Assembly: GCA_947367255.1 (NCBI GenBank)
Contig: CANBCZ010000009.1
Coordinates: 1-64,000, forward strand
Length of the DNA stretch: 64,000 nucleotides
Direction of reading: 5' to 3'
Source: an uncultured Alistipes sp.
GTDB lineage: Bacteria > Bacteroidota > Bacteroidia > Bacteroidales > Rikenellaceae
The translations under genes and the position numbers were made by a program. Under the pieces are notes generated by a model. That model was not told the DNA's origin, did no database searches, and saw only the letters and a list, made by a program, of their open reading frames with translations. Numbering within the stretch: the stretch's first letter is position 1; the number at the start of each line of letters is the position of its first letter. Below are positions 63,044 through 64,000 of this stretch, piece after piece.

Positions 63044-64000
63044 ATGAACAACTTTATCTTTCAGAATCCGACAAAACTCATCTTTGGCAAGGGTCAGATT
63101 GCCCGACTCTCTAAGGAGTTGCCAAAGGGTAGCAAAATTTTGGTCACCTTTGGTGGCGGCAGTGTAAAAAAGAATGGCGTCTATGAGCAGGTAACAGCTG
63201 CGCTCGAGGGCTTTGACTATCAGGAATTTTGGGGTATCGAGCCAAATCCGAAGGTGGAGACACTGCGCAAGGCTGTCGAGATCTGCAAGCGCGACGGAGT
63301 AGATTTTCTGCTCGCCGTAGGTGGCGGTAGTGTGCTGGACGGCACAAAACTTATCGCTGCGGCGGCTGTTGTCGATACCGATGCGTGGGAGCTTGTCTGC
63401 AATCCGAAGCTCTATGGCGGCACACTTCCATTTGCAAGCGTTATGACCCTGCCTGCAACCGGCTCTGAGATGAATCGCGGTGCAGTTATCTCAAACCTTG
63501 CAACGGGCGAGAAGTATGCATTCTACAACACCTATCCGCAGTTCTCTATTCTCGATCCGCAGACGACATTCTCTTTGCCTCCATATCAGGTCGCTTGCGG
63601 CTTGGCAGATACATTTGTTCATGTTATGGAGCAGTATCTGACAGCTACAGACATCGCTCCGCTGATGGACCGTTGGGCAGAGGGAGTGCTGCAAACAATT
63701 ATCGAGGTTGCACCTAAAGTACGTGCAGACCAGACCGACTACGACGCAATGGCTACCTATATGCTCTCAGCAACAATGGGTCTGAACGGCTTTATCGCTA
63801 TGGGTGTACCGCAAGATTGGGCTACACATATGATTGGTCACGAGATTACCGCACTTACAGCTCTTACACACGGACACTCGCTTGTAGTCGTACTGCCTGC
63901 AGTTATGGATGTGATGCGCGAGCAGAAGGGCGACAAGATTCTCCAGTATGGTCAGCGCGTTTGGGGTATTACAGAGGGCTCTTATGACGAGCGCATAGAT
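63044..64000 (+). CDS. Iron-containing (YqhD-type) alcohol dehydrogenase, partial
   Basis: Starts at ATG 63044 and stays open to the window end (319 residues of roughly 385). NAD(P)-binding stretch TFGGGSVKKNGVYEQV and the family stretch AVGGGSVLDGTKLIAAAAV. Metal ligands are Asp189, His193 (ADTFVHVMEQ), His262 (THMIGHEIT) and His276 (LTHGHSL). Resembles E. coli YqhD and butanol dehydrogenase BdhA, NADPH-dependent aldehyde reductases with broad aldehyde range. It starts 21 bp after nth. Confidence 0.9.
   Translation, partial: MNNFIFQNPTKLIFGKGQIARLSKELPKGSKILVTFGGGSVKKNGVYEQVTAALEGFDYQEFWGIEPNPKVETLRKAVEICKRDGVDFLLAVGGGSVLDGTKLIAAAAVVDTDAWELVCNPKLYGGTLPFASVMTLPATGSEMNRGAVISNLATGEKYAFYNTYPQFSILDPQTTFSLPPYQVACGLADTFVHVMEQYLTATDIAPLMDRWAEGVLQTIIEVAPKVRADQTDYDAMATYMLSATMGLNGFIAMGVPQDWATHMIGHEITALTALTHGHSLVVVLPAVMDVMREQKGDKILQYGQRVWGITEGSYDERID

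Overview
The window is bacterial chromosome from the Bacteroidota. Most genes with a recognisable promoter have the Bacteroidota -7 box TAnnTTTG upstream. The gene content (surface lipoproteins, a DUF5723 outer-membrane protein, a V-type ATPase with a DUF2764 gene, Rnf, futalosine-pathway mqnC, GAG-rich moderate-GC coding) fits Bacteroidales. An Alistipes/Rikenellaceae-like gut anaerobe is my best guess; no rRNA or species marker is present to prove it.

Layout. 1-5.6 kb is accessory and more AT-rich: the 3' end of a long-type NAD+ synthetase gene, an Lrp/AsnC regulator, an HTH + AbiEii-type nucleotidyltransferase pair (type IV toxin-antitoxin-like), and a decayed phage-like island. The island has a minus-strand set of small membrane/coiled-coil genes ending in a truncated gene that resembles a terminase small subunit, and plus-strand genes including an RNase H-like protein. 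5.6-12.6 kb: a 57-residue exported peptide gene missed by a 60-residue cutoff, serS, a U32-family hydroxylase-like protein with an RlmI-like methyltransferase, a split chromate transporter and rsmE. 12.6-17 kb: two tandem M3 metallopeptidase lipoproteins. 17.4-22.6 kb: a minus-strand run, glutaminyl cyclase - M20 amidohydrolase - rnr - mqnC. 22.7-28.3 kb: tig, clpP, clpX, transketolase. 28.6-36.1 kb: V-type ATPase operon E-DUF2764-A-B-D-I-K. 36.3-42 kb: DUF4301, then murB-tilS-holA-class IV aminotransferase-like. 42.1-49 kb: a short-type nadE whose glutaminase Cys is missing, then rseC-rnfBCDGEA. 49.1-64 kb: small unknowns, galM, gltX, a sugar nucleotidyltransferase, a small outer-membrane protein, a GDPD lipoprotein, a DUF5723 protein with a 781-residue lipoprotein, uvrC, nth and the start of a YqhD-type alcohol dehydrogenase.

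How it fits together. Rnf plus a V-ATPase whose K subunit keeps the Na+-coordinating residues suggests a sodium circuit coupled to ferredoxin/NADH metabolism. mqnC indicates menaquinone made through futalosine.

Most unusual signal. At least five intergenic elements (near 6.3, 17.3, 28.5, 50.6 and 56.7 kb) share one architecture: a long stem of variable sequence, then a GGG-type stem, one unpaired position, a (G/A)TAC/GTA(C/T) mini-stem and a 5-6 nt loop. All five have the same orientation relative to the gene whose 3' end they follow, and in four the outer arm runs into the stop codon. The arms differ between copies but stay complementary within each copy, so structure appears conserved rather than sequence. 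A second, smaller family (24.2 and 53.4 kb) shows compensatory stem changes. No tRNA, rRNA, CRISPR array or intact insertion sequence was seen.
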